Assembly (NCBI GenBank): GCA_947458155.1 | Contig: CANGZM010000003.1 | Span: 1 to 40,562 of the forward strand | Reading direction: 5' to 3' | DNA length: 40,562 nucleotides | Origin: Synechococcaceae cyanobacterium | GTDB taxonomy: Bacteria > Cyanobacteriota > Cyanobacteriia > PCC-6307 > Cyanobiaceae | In this document: positions 30,889-40,562 of the stretch, piece after piece | How the letters are laid out: the number at the start of each line of letters is the position of its first letter | How positions within the stretch are numbered: position 1 is the first letter of the stretch | Made by a program: the position numbers and the translations under genes | The notes under the pieces: model-generated | What the model was told of the DNA's origin: nothing | Databases searched by the model: none | Seen by the model: the letters and a program-made list of their open reading frames with translations, nothing else

Positions 30889-32307
30889 ATGGCCCTGGTT
30901 CTGCTGCCCGGTCTAAACAACTTGATCGAGGACATAAGTGAAGAGAAAAAGCTGCCCCCGCAAGTGGTGGAGGCAGCCCTGCGGGAAGCCTTACTAAAAG
31001 GCTACGAGCGCTATCGCAGAACCCTTTATCTGGGCATCAGCGAAGATCCCTTTGAGGAGGATTATTTCAGCAATTTCGACGTAGCCCTGGATCTCGATGA
31101 AGAAGGCTATCGAGTTTTAGCAAGTAAAATTATTGTTGAAGATGTCGAAAGCGAAGATCACCAGATCTCGATCGAGGAAGTCAGGCAAGTCGCCGATGAC
31201 GCCCAAACTGGCGACACCGTTGTACTTGATGTCACCCCGGAAAAAGATGACTTTGGTCGCATGGCTGCCGCCACGACCAAGCAGGTGCTGGCCCAGAAAT
31301 TACGGGATCAGCAGCGGCGCATGATTCAGGAAGAATTCGCCGACCTTGAGGATCCCGTCCTCACGGCGCGAGTGATTCGCTTCGAACGACAGTCGGTAAT
31401 CATGGGAGTCAGTTCCGGCCTGGGCCGCCCTGAGGTGGAAGCCGAACTGCCGCGGCGAGACCAATTGCCGAATGACAATTACCGCGCCAATGCCACATTC
31501 AAGGTTTTCTTGAAAGAGGTGAGCGAAGTGCCGCGCCGGGGGCCACAACTGTTCATCTCACGCTCAAATGCTGGCCTAGTTGTATATCTTTTTGAAAACG
31601 AAGTACCAGAAATTCAAGAGGGTTCGGTGCGCATCGTCGCCGTTGCCCGGGAAGCAAATCCACCCTCCCGCTCCGTTGGACCCCGCACCAAGGTGGCCGT
31701 CGATAGTGTCGAAAGAGAGGTCGATCCCGTCGGCGCCTGTATTGGGGCCAGGGGCTCTCGTATTCAACAAGTGGTCAATGAGTTGCGGGGTGAGAAGATT
31801 GATGTCATTCGTTGGTCCCCTGACCCGGGCGAATACATCGCCCACTCCCTCAGTCCGGCCCGGGTCGACAGGGTGCGGCTCGTCGATCCTGAGGGGCACC
31901 ATGCCCATGTGCTTGTACCTCCCGACCAACTCAGTCTGGCAATTGGTCGCGAAGGTCAGAACGTGCGCCTCGCCGCAAGGTTGACGGGTTGGAAAATCGA
32001 CATCAAGAATTCCCAGGAATACAACCAAACCTCGGAAGACGAAAGCGTCGCCGTTCTTATTAGCCAAAGGCAGGAAGAAGAAACCCTGCAAGCGGAAGCT
32101 GAGGCCAGGTTGGCCGCAGAACAATCCATCAGAGCCGAGGAGGACGCCCGTCTCAGAGAGCTTTACCCCTTGCCCGAAGACGAGGACGAGGACGAGGACG
32201 AAGCGCAAGAGAGTGGCGACGTGGCGCCCATAACTGACGTGGCGACAAGTAGCGATCTGCCGCCAGACGCCGCCGCCTCAGAAACCGACACGGATAAGGA
32301 AAGTTGA
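30889..32307 (+). CDS. nusA: Transcription elongation/termination factor NusA
   Basis: 472 residues; binds RNA polymerase and RNA to control pausing, termination and antitermination. An N-terminal domain (VLLPGLNNLIEDISEEKKLPPQVVEAAL) is followed by an S1 domain (about 135-200) and two KH domains, with GACIGARGSRIQQVVNELRGEKIDVIRW and LAIGREGQNVRLAARLTGWKIDI. The tail after about 400 is a Glu/Asp-rich low-complexity stretch with a GACGAG hexamer run (32179-32202) instead of the C-terminal repeats of E. coli NusA. Its stop overlaps the ylxR start as TTGA. Confidence 0.97.
   Translation: MALVLLPGLNNLIEDISEEKKLPPQVVEAALREALLKGYERYRRTLYLGISEDPFEEDYFSNFDVALDLDEEGYRVLASKIIVEDVESEDHQISIEEVRQVADDAQTGDTVVLDVTPEKDDFGRMAAATTKQVLAQKLRDQQRRMIQEEFADLEDPVLTARVIRFERQSVIMGVSSGLGRPEVEAELPRRDQLPNDNYRANATFKVFLKEVSEVPRRGPQLFISRSNAGLVVYLFENEVPEIQEGSVRIVAVAREANPPSRSVGPRTKVAVDSVEREVDPVGACIGARGSRIQQVVNELRGEKIDVIRWSPDPGEYIAHSLSPARVDRVRLVDPEGHHAHVLVPPDQLSLAIGREGQNVRLAARLTGWKIDIKNSQEYNQTSEDESVAVLISQRQEEETLQAEAEARLAAEQSIRAEEDARLRELYPLPEDEDEDEDEAQESGDVAPITDVATSSDLPPDAAASETDTDKES
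32179..32202 (+). repeat. Asp-Glu hexamer repeat in nusA
   Basis: Near four tandem copies of GACGAG, the last ending GAA, encode an Asp-Glu run in the acidic NusA tail. It is in frame and could vary in copy number. Confidence 0.8.
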
Positions 32308-32669
32308 GGGGCGCTCGCCCGGTGCTGCGCCGCTGCGTGGCCTGCAGGACCCTGGCGGACCGACGACACCTTTGGCGGGTCATACGCCTGGCTGGCGGCG
32401 GCTTCGCCCTGGACCTGGGCATGGGCCGCTCTGCCTACGTCTGCCCCAGCCATGATTGTCTGCAGGACACCCAACGGCGGCGGCGCCTGCAGAGGGCCCT
32501 GCGCTGTCAGGTGCCCGCATCTATCGTTGAGAGCCTGCAGGCGCGCCTCCAGCAGCCCCTGAGGCAAGATGAGGTATGGCCCGCGTCCGACTGTGGCCTG
32601 GACACCCCGGTTACCCCCGACCGAATCAGAGACCTGAATGACCACCAGCGGCAAAATGAGAATTTATGA
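32304..32669 (+). CDS. ylxR: YlxR (DUF448) RNA-binding-like protein
   Basis: 121 residues. The DUF448 signatures RRCVACRTL at the start and [13 protein letters not shown] in the middle are present. The family is thought to bind RNA and, in some bacteria, to act as a regulator or RNase P-related factor; the role here is open. TTG 32304 overlaps the nusA stop, so translation is probably coupled. The C-terminal third is less conserved, and its end overlaps the infB start by 32 nt. Confidence 0.9.
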   Translation: MRGARPVLRRCVACRTLADRRHLWRVIRLAGGGFALDLGMGRSAYVCPSHDCLQDTQRRRRLQRALRCQVPASIVESLQARLQQPLRQDEVWPASDCGLDTPVTPDRIRDLNDHQRQNENL

Positions 32670-35600
32670 GTTGTCCAAGGACCTGGGCCTGGACAACAAG
32701 GACGTCCTCGACGCCGCCGAGACCCTTTCCATCCCGGCACGCAGCCATAGCAGCTCAATCAGCGAAGATGAGGCGGGCCGCATCCGGGCACTGATCCGCA
32801 CCAAGACCAACGGAGGGGGATCTGCACCTGCACCAGGCCCCAACACCATCCTCGCCTTGAAGAAGGCGAACCAGGAAACCAGGGCCACCCCAGGGGCTGA
32901 TTCTGCAGAGCCCCCGGCCCGTCCTGTGGCACCGGCCCCACCGGCAGCCACCGCAGCCCCCACACCACCAGCGCCAGCCCCGGCTCGGGCCGCCTCAGCA
33001 CCTGCAAGTCCACCCAGCCGACCGGTCGAAATAATCAGTCCTCCCGCCGCCCGGCCCCTGCCTTCCAAGCCAGCCGCAACCGGAGCTCCCAGACCCCAAC
33101 CGGTTCACGCTGCTGCAAATATGCCCACGCCCCGGCCGGGAGCATCCGTAGGCCAGGGCGACACCCATCCGTCGGCACCGGCCAAGCCTGATGCCGCAGC
33201 GACGGCGGTATCCCCAGCCGCAGCTGCTGCACCAGCATCAGCACCAGCACCAGCCGCCCCGGCTCGTCCCGCCGCACCATCCCCACGGCCGGTCCAGGAG
33301 ATCCGTAGACCCGAGTCAGCCAAACCGACCGCACCAACCCAGCCAACTCGGCCACCGGTCATACCCTCACCGCGTCCAGAAGGTAGTCAGCGCCCCGCTC
33401 CGCCGAGCCCTGGCCCCCGTGCATCAGGCGCCCCGGTGCGCCCGCCCTCGGTGAGTGGCGGAGGCCGACCCCAGCTGGTAGGTCGTCCCCAACCCGCGGG
33501 CACGGGCCCTGCGGCACCTGGTAACAAGCCACCTGCACCCGTAATCAAGGCGGCAGCACCCTCCATCAAACCGCCGCCACCCCCTTCGGTGCGACCTGCC
33601 CCACCAGCGGCTCGATCGGCGCCACCGTCTGCCCGTCCTGCCCCACCAGCGGCTCGACCGGCACCCCCATCCTCCCGGCCTCAAAGGCCCGGGGCTCCAG
33701 CTCCGGTGCGTGCGGGCACGGCCGGCAGTCGGCCAGCGGCACCGGGTTCACGCCCCTCCCCAGGACCCGGACGGCCAGGAGTCACTCCGTTGGAATTGGT
33801 GGGCAAGCCGATCCGCCGGGACAGTGCCGGCCCAGGCACCCCAAGCAGCGGTCGGCCGACGGCCTCTGGTCGGCCTGGAATGCCGGCTGGCATGCGCAAG
33901 CCGATGGCACCTGGCGAGCTGATGCAGCTGCAGACGCCCAATGGTCGTCCAGCGCCTGCCGCCCCCCGGCGCCAGGGAACCGAAAACGCCAGCGGCGATA
34001 CCGAGCTGGTGCGCCCCACAGCGGCTCCCACGGCGGCGCCGCCCAAACGACCCGGCTTCCGTCCGCCAGTGGCCGGAACTCCCGCCACCCGGGCCCGGCG
34101 TCCTGACTGGGATGACAGTGCAAAACTGGAGGCATTGCGCAGCCGGTCGCCCCAGAAACAGCGCCAGAAAGTCCACATCATCGGCGAAAACGATGATGCC
34201 CTCACGGCTGAAACCGGTGGCTACGCAGGCGAACAGGAGGCACTGGTGCTCCAAGCCAGCCTGGCCCGGCCCGCCAAGCCCCGCAGCAGCGCTGCGGCCG
34301 CGATCAAGCCAACGGTGGCCGTTCGCAAGCGCAAAAAAGAAACCACCCGCCAACGCCAGCGCCGCCGCGCCATGGAGCTGCGGGCGGCCCGGGAGGCCAA
34401 GTCCCAGCGGCCCGAGATGCTGATTGTGCCGGAGGGCAACCTCACGGTGCAGGAATTGGCGGACCGTTTGGGAGTCGAAAGCTCCGAAATCATCAAGTCC
34501 TTGTTCTTCAAGGGCATCATCGCCACCGTCACCCAGACACTCGATCTCCCCACGATCGAGACCGTATCGGACGAATTCGGCGTTCCTGTACTCGAAGACG
34601 ACGTCGAATCCGCGGCTAAGAAAACCGTGGAAATGATCGAGGCCAGCGATCTCGCCCACCTGATCCGGCGGCCGCCGGTGGTCACGGTGATGGGTCACGT
34701 CGACCACGGCAAAACCAGCCTGCTGGACGCCATCCGCAAGACTCGGGTGGCGGCTGGCGAAGCCGGTGGAATTACCCAGCACATCGGTGCATACCAGGTT
34801 CAGGTGTCCCAAGGCGGCGAAGAACACCGCATCACCTTCCTCGATACCCCAGGACACGAAGCCTTCACCGCCATGCGTGCCCGTGGCACCAAGGTCACCG
34901 ACATCGCCGTTCTGGTCGTTGCCGCCGATGATGGTGTGCGGCCCCAGACCCTGGAGGCCATCAGCCACGCCAGGGCCGCCGAGGTCCCAATCGTGGTGGC
35001 CATCAACAAGATCGATAAGGAGGGGGCCTCCCCCGATCGGGTCAAGCAGGAACTCTCCGGCCACGACCTAGTGGCGGAGGATTGGGGTGGCAACACCGTG
35101 ATGGTGCCGGTAAGCGCCATCAAGGGCGAGAACATCGACAAACTGCTGGAAATGATCCTGTTGGTCTCCGATGTCGAAGACCTGCAGGCCAATCCCGACC
35201 GCCTGGCACGCGGCACCGTGATTGAGGCCCACCTGGATAAGGCCAAGGGCCCCGTAGCCACCTTGCTGATCCAAAACGGCACCCTCCGCGCTGGCGATGT
35301 TTTGGCCGCAGGTCCTGTGCTCGGCAAGGTGCGAGCCATGGTGGATGACACCGGCAAGCGGGTCAAACAGGCCGGTCCCTCCAGTGCCGTCGAAGCGCTT
35401 GGCTTCAGTGAGGTGCCCACCGCCGGCGACGAGTTTGAGGTTTATCTCGACGAGAAGTCGGCTCGGGCCGTGGTTGGAGACAGGGCCAATGAAGCCCGCG
35501 CCACCCGACTGGCCCAGCAGATGGCCTCCCGACGGGTCTCCTTGGCCTCAATGTCAAGCCAGGTCAGCGAGGGCGAGCTCAAGGAGCTCAACCTGATCCT

Positions 35601-36195
35601 GAAAGCAGACGTGCAGGGGAGTGTGGAAGCCATTCTGGGCGCCCTCGAGCAGTTGCCCCAGGAAGAGGTCCAAGTCCGGGTTCTGCTCTCGGCCCCTGGC
35701 GAGATCACCGAAACCGATGTCGACCTAGCCGCCGCGTCGGGAGCCGTGATTGTTGGATTCAATACCTCCATGGCCTCCGGTGCTAAACGGGCTGCCGACC
35801 TGACCGGCGTTGATGTACGGGACTACGACGTCATCTACAAACTGCTGGAGGACATCCAGCTAGCCATGGAAGGTCTGCTGGAACCCGAGTTGGTGGAGGA
35901 GTCCCTGGGCGAGGCCGAGGTTCGGGCGGTGTTCAGCATCGGCAAAAGTGCCGTGGCTGGTTGCTATGTCACCAGCGGCAAGCTGCAGCGCAATTGCAAG
36001 GTGCGTATCCGACGGGGCAAGGAGCTGGTCTACGAGGGCGACCTCGATTCCTTGCGTCGCAACAAGGATGATGTCAAGGAAGTGGCCACCGGCTTTGAAT
36101 GCGGCATTGGCTGCGACCGTTTCTCCTCCTGGCAGGACGGTGATCGGGTCGAGGCCTACCGCCTGGTCACCCAACGCCGCACCCTGGCCGGCTAA
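32638..36195 (+). CDS. infB: Translation initiation factor IF-2 with a long low-complexity linker
   Basis: 1185 residues; brings initiator fMet-tRNA to the 30S subunit and drives subunit joining. An N-terminal IF2N domain ([23 protein letters not shown]) leads into a Pro/Ala/Arg-rich linker of roughly residues 60-500. A second IF2N-like segment ([24 protein letters not shown]) precedes the GTPase domain, with GHVDHGKT at 686-693, DTPGHEAFT and NKIDKE. Domains II-IV end normally. ATG 32638 is used; ATG 32656 (MRIYEL) would drop six residues and may be the real start. The linker contains a 14-residue tandem duplication. Confidence 0.97.
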   Translation: MTTSGKMRIYELSKDLGLDNKDVLDAAETLSIPARSHSSSISEDEAGRIRALIRTKTNGGGSAPAPGPNTILALKKANQETRATPGADSAEPPARPVAPAPPAATAAPTPPAPAPARAASAPASPPSRPVEIISPPAARPLPSKPAATGAPRPQPVHAAANMPTPRPGASVGQGDTHPSAPAKPDAAATAVSPAAAAAPASAPAPAAPARPAAPSPRPVQEIRRPESAKPTAPTQPTRPPVIPSPRPEGSQRPAPPSPGPRASGAPVRPPSVSGGGRPQLVGRPQPAGTGPAAPGNKPPAPVIKAAAPSIKPPPPPSVRPAPPAARSAPPSARPAPPAARPAPPSSRPQRPGAPAPVRAGTAGSRPAAPGSRPSPGPGRPGVTPLELVGKPIRRDSAGPGTPSSGRPTASGRPGMPAGMRKPMAPGELMQLQTPNGRPAPAAPRRQGTENASGDTELVRPTAAPTAAPPKRPGFRPPVAGTPATRARRPDWDDSAKLEALRSRSPQKQRQKVHIIGENDDALTAETGGYAGEQEALVLQASLARPAKPRSSAAAAIKPTVAVRKRKKETTRQRQRRRAMELRAAREAKSQRPEMLIVPEGNLTVQELADRLGVESSEIIKSLFFKGIIATVTQTLDLPTIETVSDEFGVPVLEDDVESAAKKTVEMIEASDLAHLIRRPPVVTVMGHVDHGKTSLLDAIRKTRVAAGEAGGITQHIGAYQVQVSQGGEEHRITFLDTPGHEAFTAMRARGTKVTDIAVLVVAADDGVRPQTLEAISHARAAEVPIVVAINKIDKEGASPDRVKQELSGHDLVAEDWGGNTVMVPVSAIKGENIDKLLEMILLVSDVEDLQANPDRLARGTVIEAHLDKAKGPVATLLIQNGTLRAGDVLAAGPVLGKVRAMVDDTGKRVKQAGPSSAVEALGFSEVPTAGDEFEVYLDEKSARAVVGDRANEARATRLAQQMASRRVSLASMSSQVSEGELKELNLILKADVQGSVEAILGALEQLPQEEVQVRVLLSAPGEITETDVDLAAASGAVIVGFNTSMASGAKRAADLTGVDVRDYDVIYKLLEDIQLAMEGLLEPELVEESLGEAEVRAVFSIGKSAVAGCYVTSGKLQRNCKVRIRRGKELVYEGDLDSLRRNKDDVKEVATGFECGIGCDRFSSWQDGDRVEAYRLVTQRRTLAG
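33592..33675 (+). repeat. 42-bp tandem duplication in the IF-2 linker
   Basis: Two adjacent 42-bp copies begin at 33592 and 33634, each encoding a 14-residue [12 protein letters not shown] unit with only a few base differences. The surrounding linker has looser Ala/Pro repeats. In-frame duplication of this sort changes linker length without breaking the protein. Confidence 0.85.
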
Positions 36196-36200
36196 GGCGC

Positions 36201-36971
36201 GTGAACCCGCGCGCTGAGCCGTTGTTGTGGCTGCAACTGGTATCCCTGGGGGTGCTGCCCCTGGAGGCCCTGTTGCTACTGCTGCTGCTCGCAGGCCAAG
36301 ACCCAGGACCCTGGCCTGGCCTAGAGAGGATGTTGTGCTGGATGCTCGGCGCTTTGGCGCCAGCCTTGCTGCTATGGCGGCGTCCTGCCGATGTCTGGTC
36401 GCTGCTGTTGCTGCAGACCCCCTTGCGGGGACGCCGGCCCATCCAACAGAGCCTCAGTCGTCTCCAGGAGGGCTTGACACTTCGCCTCGGCTTGGCGTTT
36501 GGCACACTGCTCCTGCTGCCCATGCTGTGGTGGATCGACAACCACGCGGCCCTGGCCCATCCCTATTCACCCCTTTCGGCAAGCCCCCGCCTGTTGGCCC
36601 TGCTGTTGTCAGCCGCCGTTCTGGCCGTGATGCTGTGGCAATGGCAACAACTGCTTCAATCCCTCTGGTTGCTCTGCCGGCCCACTGATGCCGTGCCCAT
36701 GGTGGCGGCCATGACCAGCGAAACAATCGCCGCACAGCGGCTCAGCCTGGGCCTGCCGCTACTGCTTCTCGCCCCTTTTCAAGGGGAAAACCAAGCCAGT
36801 CCGCCTTCCCCACCCCGAACCGCCCCGCCAGCCGCCATCGCCGACCCAGGCGTCGAGAATGAGGTTTCATGGATCCCTGGGGGGGACATCGCCGAGCTCA
36901 CGGTTGCGATCCCACCAGAGGAGCCCGCCGCAAACCAGAACGGCGAGGCTCTGGATCAAGAGATCGGTTGA
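36201..36971 (+). CDS. Low-complexity-tail membrane protein, function unknown
   Basis: 256 residues from GTG 36201, 5 nt after the infB stop. Four hydrophobic segments are likely (about 8-31, 40-58, 93-112 and 130-158), followed by a tail from about 195 rich in Pro, Ala and Glu. It matches what cyanobacterial annotations call a low-complexity tail membrane protein; the function is unknown. Close spacing suggests co-transcription with infB. Its last ~105 nt overlap the DUF3493 gene on the other strand. Confidence 0.82.
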   Translation: MNPRAEPLLWLQLVSLGVLPLEALLLLLLLAGQDPGPWPGLERMLCWMLGALAPALLLWRRPADVWSLLLLQTPLRGRRPIQQSLSRLQEGLTLRLGLAFGTLLLLPMLWWIDNHAALAHPYSPLSASPRLLALLLSAAVLAVMLWQWQQLLQSLWLLCRPTDAVPMVAAMTSETIAAQRLSLGLPLLLLAPFQGENQASPPSPPRTAPPAAIADPGVENEVSWIPGGDIAELTVAIPPEEPAANQNGEALDQEIG

Positions 36972-37145
36972 GGCCACCTCGGAGCCCGCAGAGAGTCTCA
37001 ATGCCATCGTTGCCAGCCCAAGACCGGCCGAAGCCAACAAGGCAAACCAGAGGGCCCTGCGCAGACCTCTCCATGGGGTGCGGGACTCGAGCAGGAGGCG
37101 GCGACGTAAATCGGGATCCAGATCAGGACGGGGTGGCAAAGCCAT
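36867..37145 (-). CDS. DUF3493-type small membrane protein
   Basis: 92 residues from ATG 37145. The start, LRRRLLLESRTPWRGLRRALWFALLASAGLG, and the later LLIQSLAVLVCGGLLWWDRNRE give two membrane helices with the conserved basic lead-in of DUF3493. Proteins with this domain in plants have been linked to photosystem II accumulation; I would not transfer that without a search. The end is antisense to the low-complexity tail of the preceding gene by 105 bp. Confidence 0.85.
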   Translation of the reverse strand: MALPPRPDLDPDLRRRLLLESRTPWRGLRRALWFALLASAGLGLATMALRLSAGSEVASTDLLIQSLAVLVCGGLLWWDRNRELGDVPPRDP

Positions 37146-37186
37146 GGCAACGGAGGGAGAGGGGCGAATGCTAATTTCTTTAGGAT

Positions 37187-37258
<72 letters not shown>

Positions 37259-37913
37259 TTTTCCCCGCTTTTTCGCACTTTCAAGCCCAAACTATTCAAT
37301 ACGTATTAGCTTTTCACAGCGCCGTGCAAACCAAGATTTAGAAATGCGGCCAATCGATGTCAGGGAGATGAAAATCATGCATGAATGGACAGACAGCAAG
37401 ATCATTTCAAACTCACCCAACTCCGCGCAAAGTCTAATCCTTAGCCATGAGATTAGCAAACTTAAGCAATAGGCAAAGATTTGGCCATTTTTCATCATCG
37501 CCATTTTGACGGAATTGGGCGGCTTGACCTACTCCCCAGTCACGCCTTCGTCGTGTTCGCGGGCCAGGGCGAGGGCTGTTGCGCCAGCTCTGAGCGGGGC
37601 CGGCAGATTGGGCGACTCGAGCAGCCCGGCGCCCCCTTGCTGGCCGGACGGCATCTCCCAAGGCGGCGGGGCGGGGCGAGCCTGGGCCCGGTCAGAGTTC
37701 GGGATATCAGGGGCTAAGGGCGTTGCCGCCAGATGATCGCGGCTGCGCTCAAAAGCATCCTGGTTCTGTGCTTTCCTCCGGGGAGGCGGGAACGCCTAGC
37801 GCGATGCGGCCGGTGGGCGCCTTGGAACGCACGCCGACGGAGCTGGCTGCGCCGGCTGAGCCCTGGAGCACCTTGCAGTCCACGAGTCCAGCTGCTGCGA
37901 GACACTATTGGCA
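37259..37913. other. 655-bp stretch without a recognisable gene, two base compositions
   Basis: 37262 to about 37510 is clearly more AT-rich than the surroundings, and its frames (such as 37292-37504 minus) show no family resemblance. From about 37510 to 37900 the sequence is GC-rich. Minus-strand frames there give protein-like Ala/Pro-rich stretches that shift frame and meet stops (for example, a stop near 37530), which may be remains of a decayed gene. I found no transposase, integrase or inverted-repeat ends. Confidence 0.5.
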
Positions 37914-39458
37914 ATGTATTTCTGGCCTGCCTTGGCTTTCCTTTTGTGCCAGCTGCGGCGGCGCTGCCGTCAGTGGCTCACGCAGCCCTTGCGCTCGCCT
38001 GCGGTAGCCACCGCCCTGGGCAGTGTTCTGCTGCTGACCCCGGGATCAGCCAGGGCCATTGATGTTTTGCAGATCCGCCTGCCGTTACTCCAAGAAGATT
38101 TTTCGGTTCGGATCGCCGAGTTGGTCAACCCCGATGCCCTCTGGACGGGAAATAGCGATCTGGCGGAGCTGAACAGGGCCACCAATGGCGTCTATGCGCT
38201 GCGGCTGCAGGAGTTGCTGAATCAACCCCTGCCGATGCAGGACCATCTCGACGCGCCGATGGCCCGCCAGGTCGAGCTGATCTTGAAACGGTTGATTGAT
38301 GTCGATGGCAACGAAGCCAAAGTATTGGACTCCGAGCCAGTCCAGGCGGGCCTACGCAAACTCATGGCTGAAGGCCGCCAAGCAACGCTGCTGAACCTGC
38401 TGCAGGCCATCCCTGGCCAGAAAGTCTCGATCCGCCTGGACCGTGCCGCCATTTTCCTCAGGCAAATCAATCAGAACGACGAAAAGATCACCGCGCTGCT
38501 GAAAACGCTTCCCCGCCTGCCGGCGGCGCCCTCGGAGGCTTTGGGGCGAGGCCCTTTCGCCATCACGACCCGGGTGGTGAAGCTGCCCCCCGTTAACGGG
38601 AAGGAATCGCTGGAGGTCACCCTAGTGCGCCCGGTAGGCCCGCCCAGCTTGCCCGCCGTCGTCATCTCCCATGGACTATGGGATGCGCCCACCAGTTTTC
38701 TCGGTTGGGCGCAACATCTCGCCAGCCATGGATCGCCAGTATTACTACCCCGCCATCCCGGCAGTGACATCAGCCAACAAGCCCAGATGCTGGCCGGCAA
38801 TGCGCCGCCACCCGATCCGCGCGAATTCCTGCGCCGCCCCAGGGATGTCAAGGCGGTGCTGGACGCCCTGGAAAACGGTCAGATTCCCGGAGCAGAAGGC
38901 CTCCCGGCCAGGACCCTCACCTTCATCGGCCATTCCTGGGGTGGCACCACCGCCCTCCAACTGGCCGGCGCCCGCAGCCTCCAGGCCACTCTCTGGCAGG
39001 CCTGCAAGAACACCAACAATCCCGAACGCAACCTGAGCTGGGTGCTGCAGTGCACCTTCCTGCCCGCAGCAACGGACGCTTCCCTGGCCGATCCCCGCAT
39101 CGTGCGTGTCGTCGCCGTGAGTCCCCCCCAAGCCCTGGTCTTTGCCACTGGCCTGGTCGATCTGCAGAAACCGGTGTTATTGATTTCTGGCAGCAGTGAC
39201 ATCGTGGTGCCCGTCCAACCGGAGGCCCTTGATCCCTTTCATCTCTATCCCTTGGACCGCAGCCAGCTTGTGTTGGTTGAGGGTGGTACCCACTTCAACC
39301 TGCCCGCCCCTGCCAGCAGCGATGGCGGCCCCCTCCGCGCCCTGCTGCTGCACTGGTCCCAAGGCAAAAGCTTGAAGGCCGACGCAGCGGTGGCAGATCC
39401 GGCTGGTAGAGCCCTGCTTTTGGTTCCCCGCAAGGGGCCGGTGCCTGCCAATCGCTAA
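37914..39458 (+). CDS. Secreted alpha/beta hydrolase with an N-terminal cyanobacterial domain
   Basis: 514 residues from ATG 37914 (an in-frame TTG 37908 adds two). Hydrophobic stretches at about residues 1-15 and 32-48, ending SARAID, suggest export or membrane anchoring. Residues 50-205 form a helical domain like DUF1400 of cyanobacterial hydrolases. The catalytic half has VVISHGLWDAPTSF (oxyanion region), GHSWGG with the nucleophile near residue 341, LLISGSSDIVVP for the acid and EGGTHFNLPA for the histidine. It resembles dienelactone hydrolase/platelet-activating-factor acetylhydrolase-like enzymes; the substrate is unknown. thiO starts 10 nt after its stop. Confidence 0.86.
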   Translation: MYFWPALAFLLCQLRRRCRQWLTQPLRSPAVATALGSVLLLTPGSARAIDVLQIRLPLLQEDFSVRIAELVNPDALWTGNSDLAELNRATNGVYALRLQELLNQPLPMQDHLDAPMARQVELILKRLIDVDGNEAKVLDSEPVQAGLRKLMAEGRQATLLNLLQAIPGQKVSIRLDRAAIFLRQINQNDEKITALLKTLPRLPAAPSEALGRGPFAITTRVVKLPPVNGKESLEVTLVRPVGPPSLPAVVISHGLWDAPTSFLGWAQHLASHGSPVLLPRHPGSDISQQAQMLAGNAPPPDPREFLRRPRDVKAVLDALENGQIPGAEGLPARTLTFIGHSWGGTTALQLAGARSLQATLWQACKNTNNPERNLSWVLQCTFLPAATDASLADPRIVRVVAVSPPQALVFATGLVDLQKPVLLISGSSDIVVPVQPEALDPFHLYPLDRSQLVLVEGGTHFNLPAPASSDGGPLRALLLHWSQGKSLKADAAVADPAGRALLLVPRKGPVPANR

Positions 39459-39468
39459 TCCCAGACCA

Positions 39469-40562
39469 ATGGCCAGCCAAGCTCAAGAAACCATCTTGGT
39501 TTTGGGCGGAGGCCTGCTGGGGCTAGCCATCGCCCATGGCCTGGCTCGCCGTGGCGAGTCGGTTCACGTGCTGAGTCGCCGCCGCAGCGAGGCTGCGGGC
39601 TTTGTCGCAGCCGGCATGCTGGCCCCCCACGCCGAGGGGCTACAAGGTCCGTTGTTGGCCCTGGGCCAACGCAGCCTGGAGCTGATCCCCGCCTGGGTCG
39701 CGACCATCGAGGCGGACAGCGGTCTGGGTTGCGGTCTCCACCCCTGCGGCATCGTCGTGCCCTTTGCCAGCAACGCCGAACGGGATGGCTACGCCACAGC
39801 GCCCTGGGGCTTGCCCCTGGATCGCTCGGGGCTGGAGCAGCAGGTGCCTGGCATTGGCCCCCCCTGGCAGGCCGGCCTGCTGTTTGCCCAGGACGGCCAG
39901 ATCGACAACCGCCGCGAACTGATGCGCGCCCTGGAGGCCGCCTGTGTTGCCCGGGGTGTGACCTTTGAGGAAGGCAGCGAAGTGCTGGAACTGCTCACGG
40001 AGTCCAAGCAACCAGCGGGGTCTGCAGGGCAGGGCAGGGCGCGACTGGCTGGGGTGCGCCTCAGGCGTGCCGACGACCAGGAATACAGGCTGCCCTGCCA
40101 GCGGGCCGTGCTGGCCTGCGGAGCCTGGAGCGCTCGCCTGCTGCCTCAACTGTCCTTGTTTCCAGTCAAAGGCCAGATGCTTTCCATCCAAGGGCCGCGC
40201 CACGCCCTGACTCGGGTGCTGTTCGGGCCTGGCACCTACATCGTGCCGCGTCAGGATGGACTGCTGGTGGTGGGTGCCACCAGCGAACCGGAAGCAGGTT
40301 TCTGCGCAGGGCTGACACCCAGTGGTCAACGGCAACTGCAGCAAGGTCTGGCCGACTTGTTGCCCGAGGCCTCAAGCTGGCCACCGATGGAGCGCTGGTG
40401 GGGGTTTCGCCCCTGCACAGCCGACACGGCGCCATTGCTGGGCACCAGTCCGATTCAAGGGCTCTGGCTGGCGACTGGCCACCACCGCAACGGGGTGCTG
40501 CTGGCGGCCGTAACGGTAGAGCTGCTCGTGGGGGCAATCCAGAACGGGTTGAATCGGTTCGA
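39469..40562 (+). CDS. thiO: ThiO-like FAD-dependent glycine oxidase, 3' end outside window
   Basis: 364 codons are visible from ATG 39469 and the frame is open to the right edge. The Rossmann FAD motif LVLGGGLLGLAIAHGLARRG is at about residues 9-28. The DAO-family core follows: FVAAGMLAPHAEG, GQIDNRRELMRALEAAC, the VKGQMLSIQG strand, YIVPRQDGLLVVGATSE, and the C-terminal GLWLATGHHRNGVLLA. In thiamine synthesis ThiO oxidises glycine to the dehydroglycine used for the thiazole ring. Cyanobacteria often fuse ThiO to ThiG, so the part beyond the window could hold ThiG; this cannot be seen. It could be another D-amino-acid-oxidase family member. Confidence 0.87.
   Translation, partial: MASQAQETILVLGGGLLGLAIAHGLARRGESVHVLSRRRSEAAGFVAAGMLAPHAEGLQGPLLALGQRSLELIPAWVATIEADSGLGCGLHPCGIVVPFASNAERDGYATAPWGLPLDRSGLEQQVPGIGPPWQAGLLFAQDGQIDNRRELMRALEAACVARGVTFEEGSEVLELLTESKQPAGSAGQGRARLAGVRLRRADDQEYRLPCQRAVLACGAWSARLLPQLSLFPVKGQMLSIQGPRHALTRVLFGPGTYIVPRQDGLLVVGATSEPEAGFCAGLTPSGQRQLQQGLADLLPEASSWPPMERWWGFRPCTADTAPLLGTSPIQGLWLATGHHRNGVLLAAVTVELLVGAIQNGLNRF

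Noticed and set aside
37292..37504. 70-codon minus-strand frame
   Set aside because: No recognisable family, no ribosome-binding site and AT-rich composition unlike other genes; treated as non-coding.

Overview
The window is GC-rich chromosomal DNA from a picocyanobacterium, most likely a Cyanobium/Synechococcus relative. The evidence is an RNA polymerase beta' subunit split into rpoC1 and rpoC2, a high-light-inducible (HLIP) chlorophyll-binding protein, the plastid/cyanobacterial ribosomal protein PSRP-3 (Ycf65), an isolated atpD-atpC pair, and several HIP1 octamers (GCGATCGC at 3502, 11913 and 25879). Most of the window is core genome with a few accessory stretches. mnmG (left edge) and thiO (right edge) run off the window.

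Layout. 1-1235 holds the 5' part of mnmG. 1464-4798 (minus) is a compact four-gene operon, grrP-grrA-grrM-2OG oxygenase. It is a GRRM-type radical-SAM RiPP system whose precursor carries seven aromatic-X-Asn motifs. 5017-8388 holds a small unknown protein, a VIT-family transporter, an alpha/beta hydrolase, a HAD hydrolase and PSRP-3. 8512-10388 (minus) is atpD-atpC, divergent from groES-groEL (10697-12709), with a degenerate CIRCE operator between them. 12984-24040 (minus) is rpoB-rpoC1-rpoC2-hli-rlmN-yciI, with tatD just upstream of rpoB. 25249-29830 contains hisD, rpiA, rpsT, a broken patatin gene and a Deg/HtrA protease. 29922-36971 (plus) holds a small Cys-rich protein, then the rimP-nusA-ylxR-infB operon and a membrane protein with a low-complexity tail. 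A DUF3493 protein (minus), tRNA-Thr(CGU) and about 650 bp without a recognisable gene follow. An alpha/beta hydrolase and thiO close the window.

How the genes work together. The core serves transcription (RpoB/C1/C2, NusA), translation (IF-2, RimP, S20, PSRP-3, RlmN, MnmG, tRNA-Thr), protein quality control (GroES/EL, HtrA) and ATP synthesis. The most interesting system is the GRRM locus. All four genes are within 4 nt of each other or overlap. A substrate-binding-like protein (GrrP) and a precursor with its own signal-peptide-like N-terminus suggest an exported, cyclophane-crosslinked glycine-rich peptide. The coupled Fe(II)/2-oxoglutarate oxygenase is a candidate second tailoring enzyme. 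Function calls rest on motif reading and memory of families; no database search was run.
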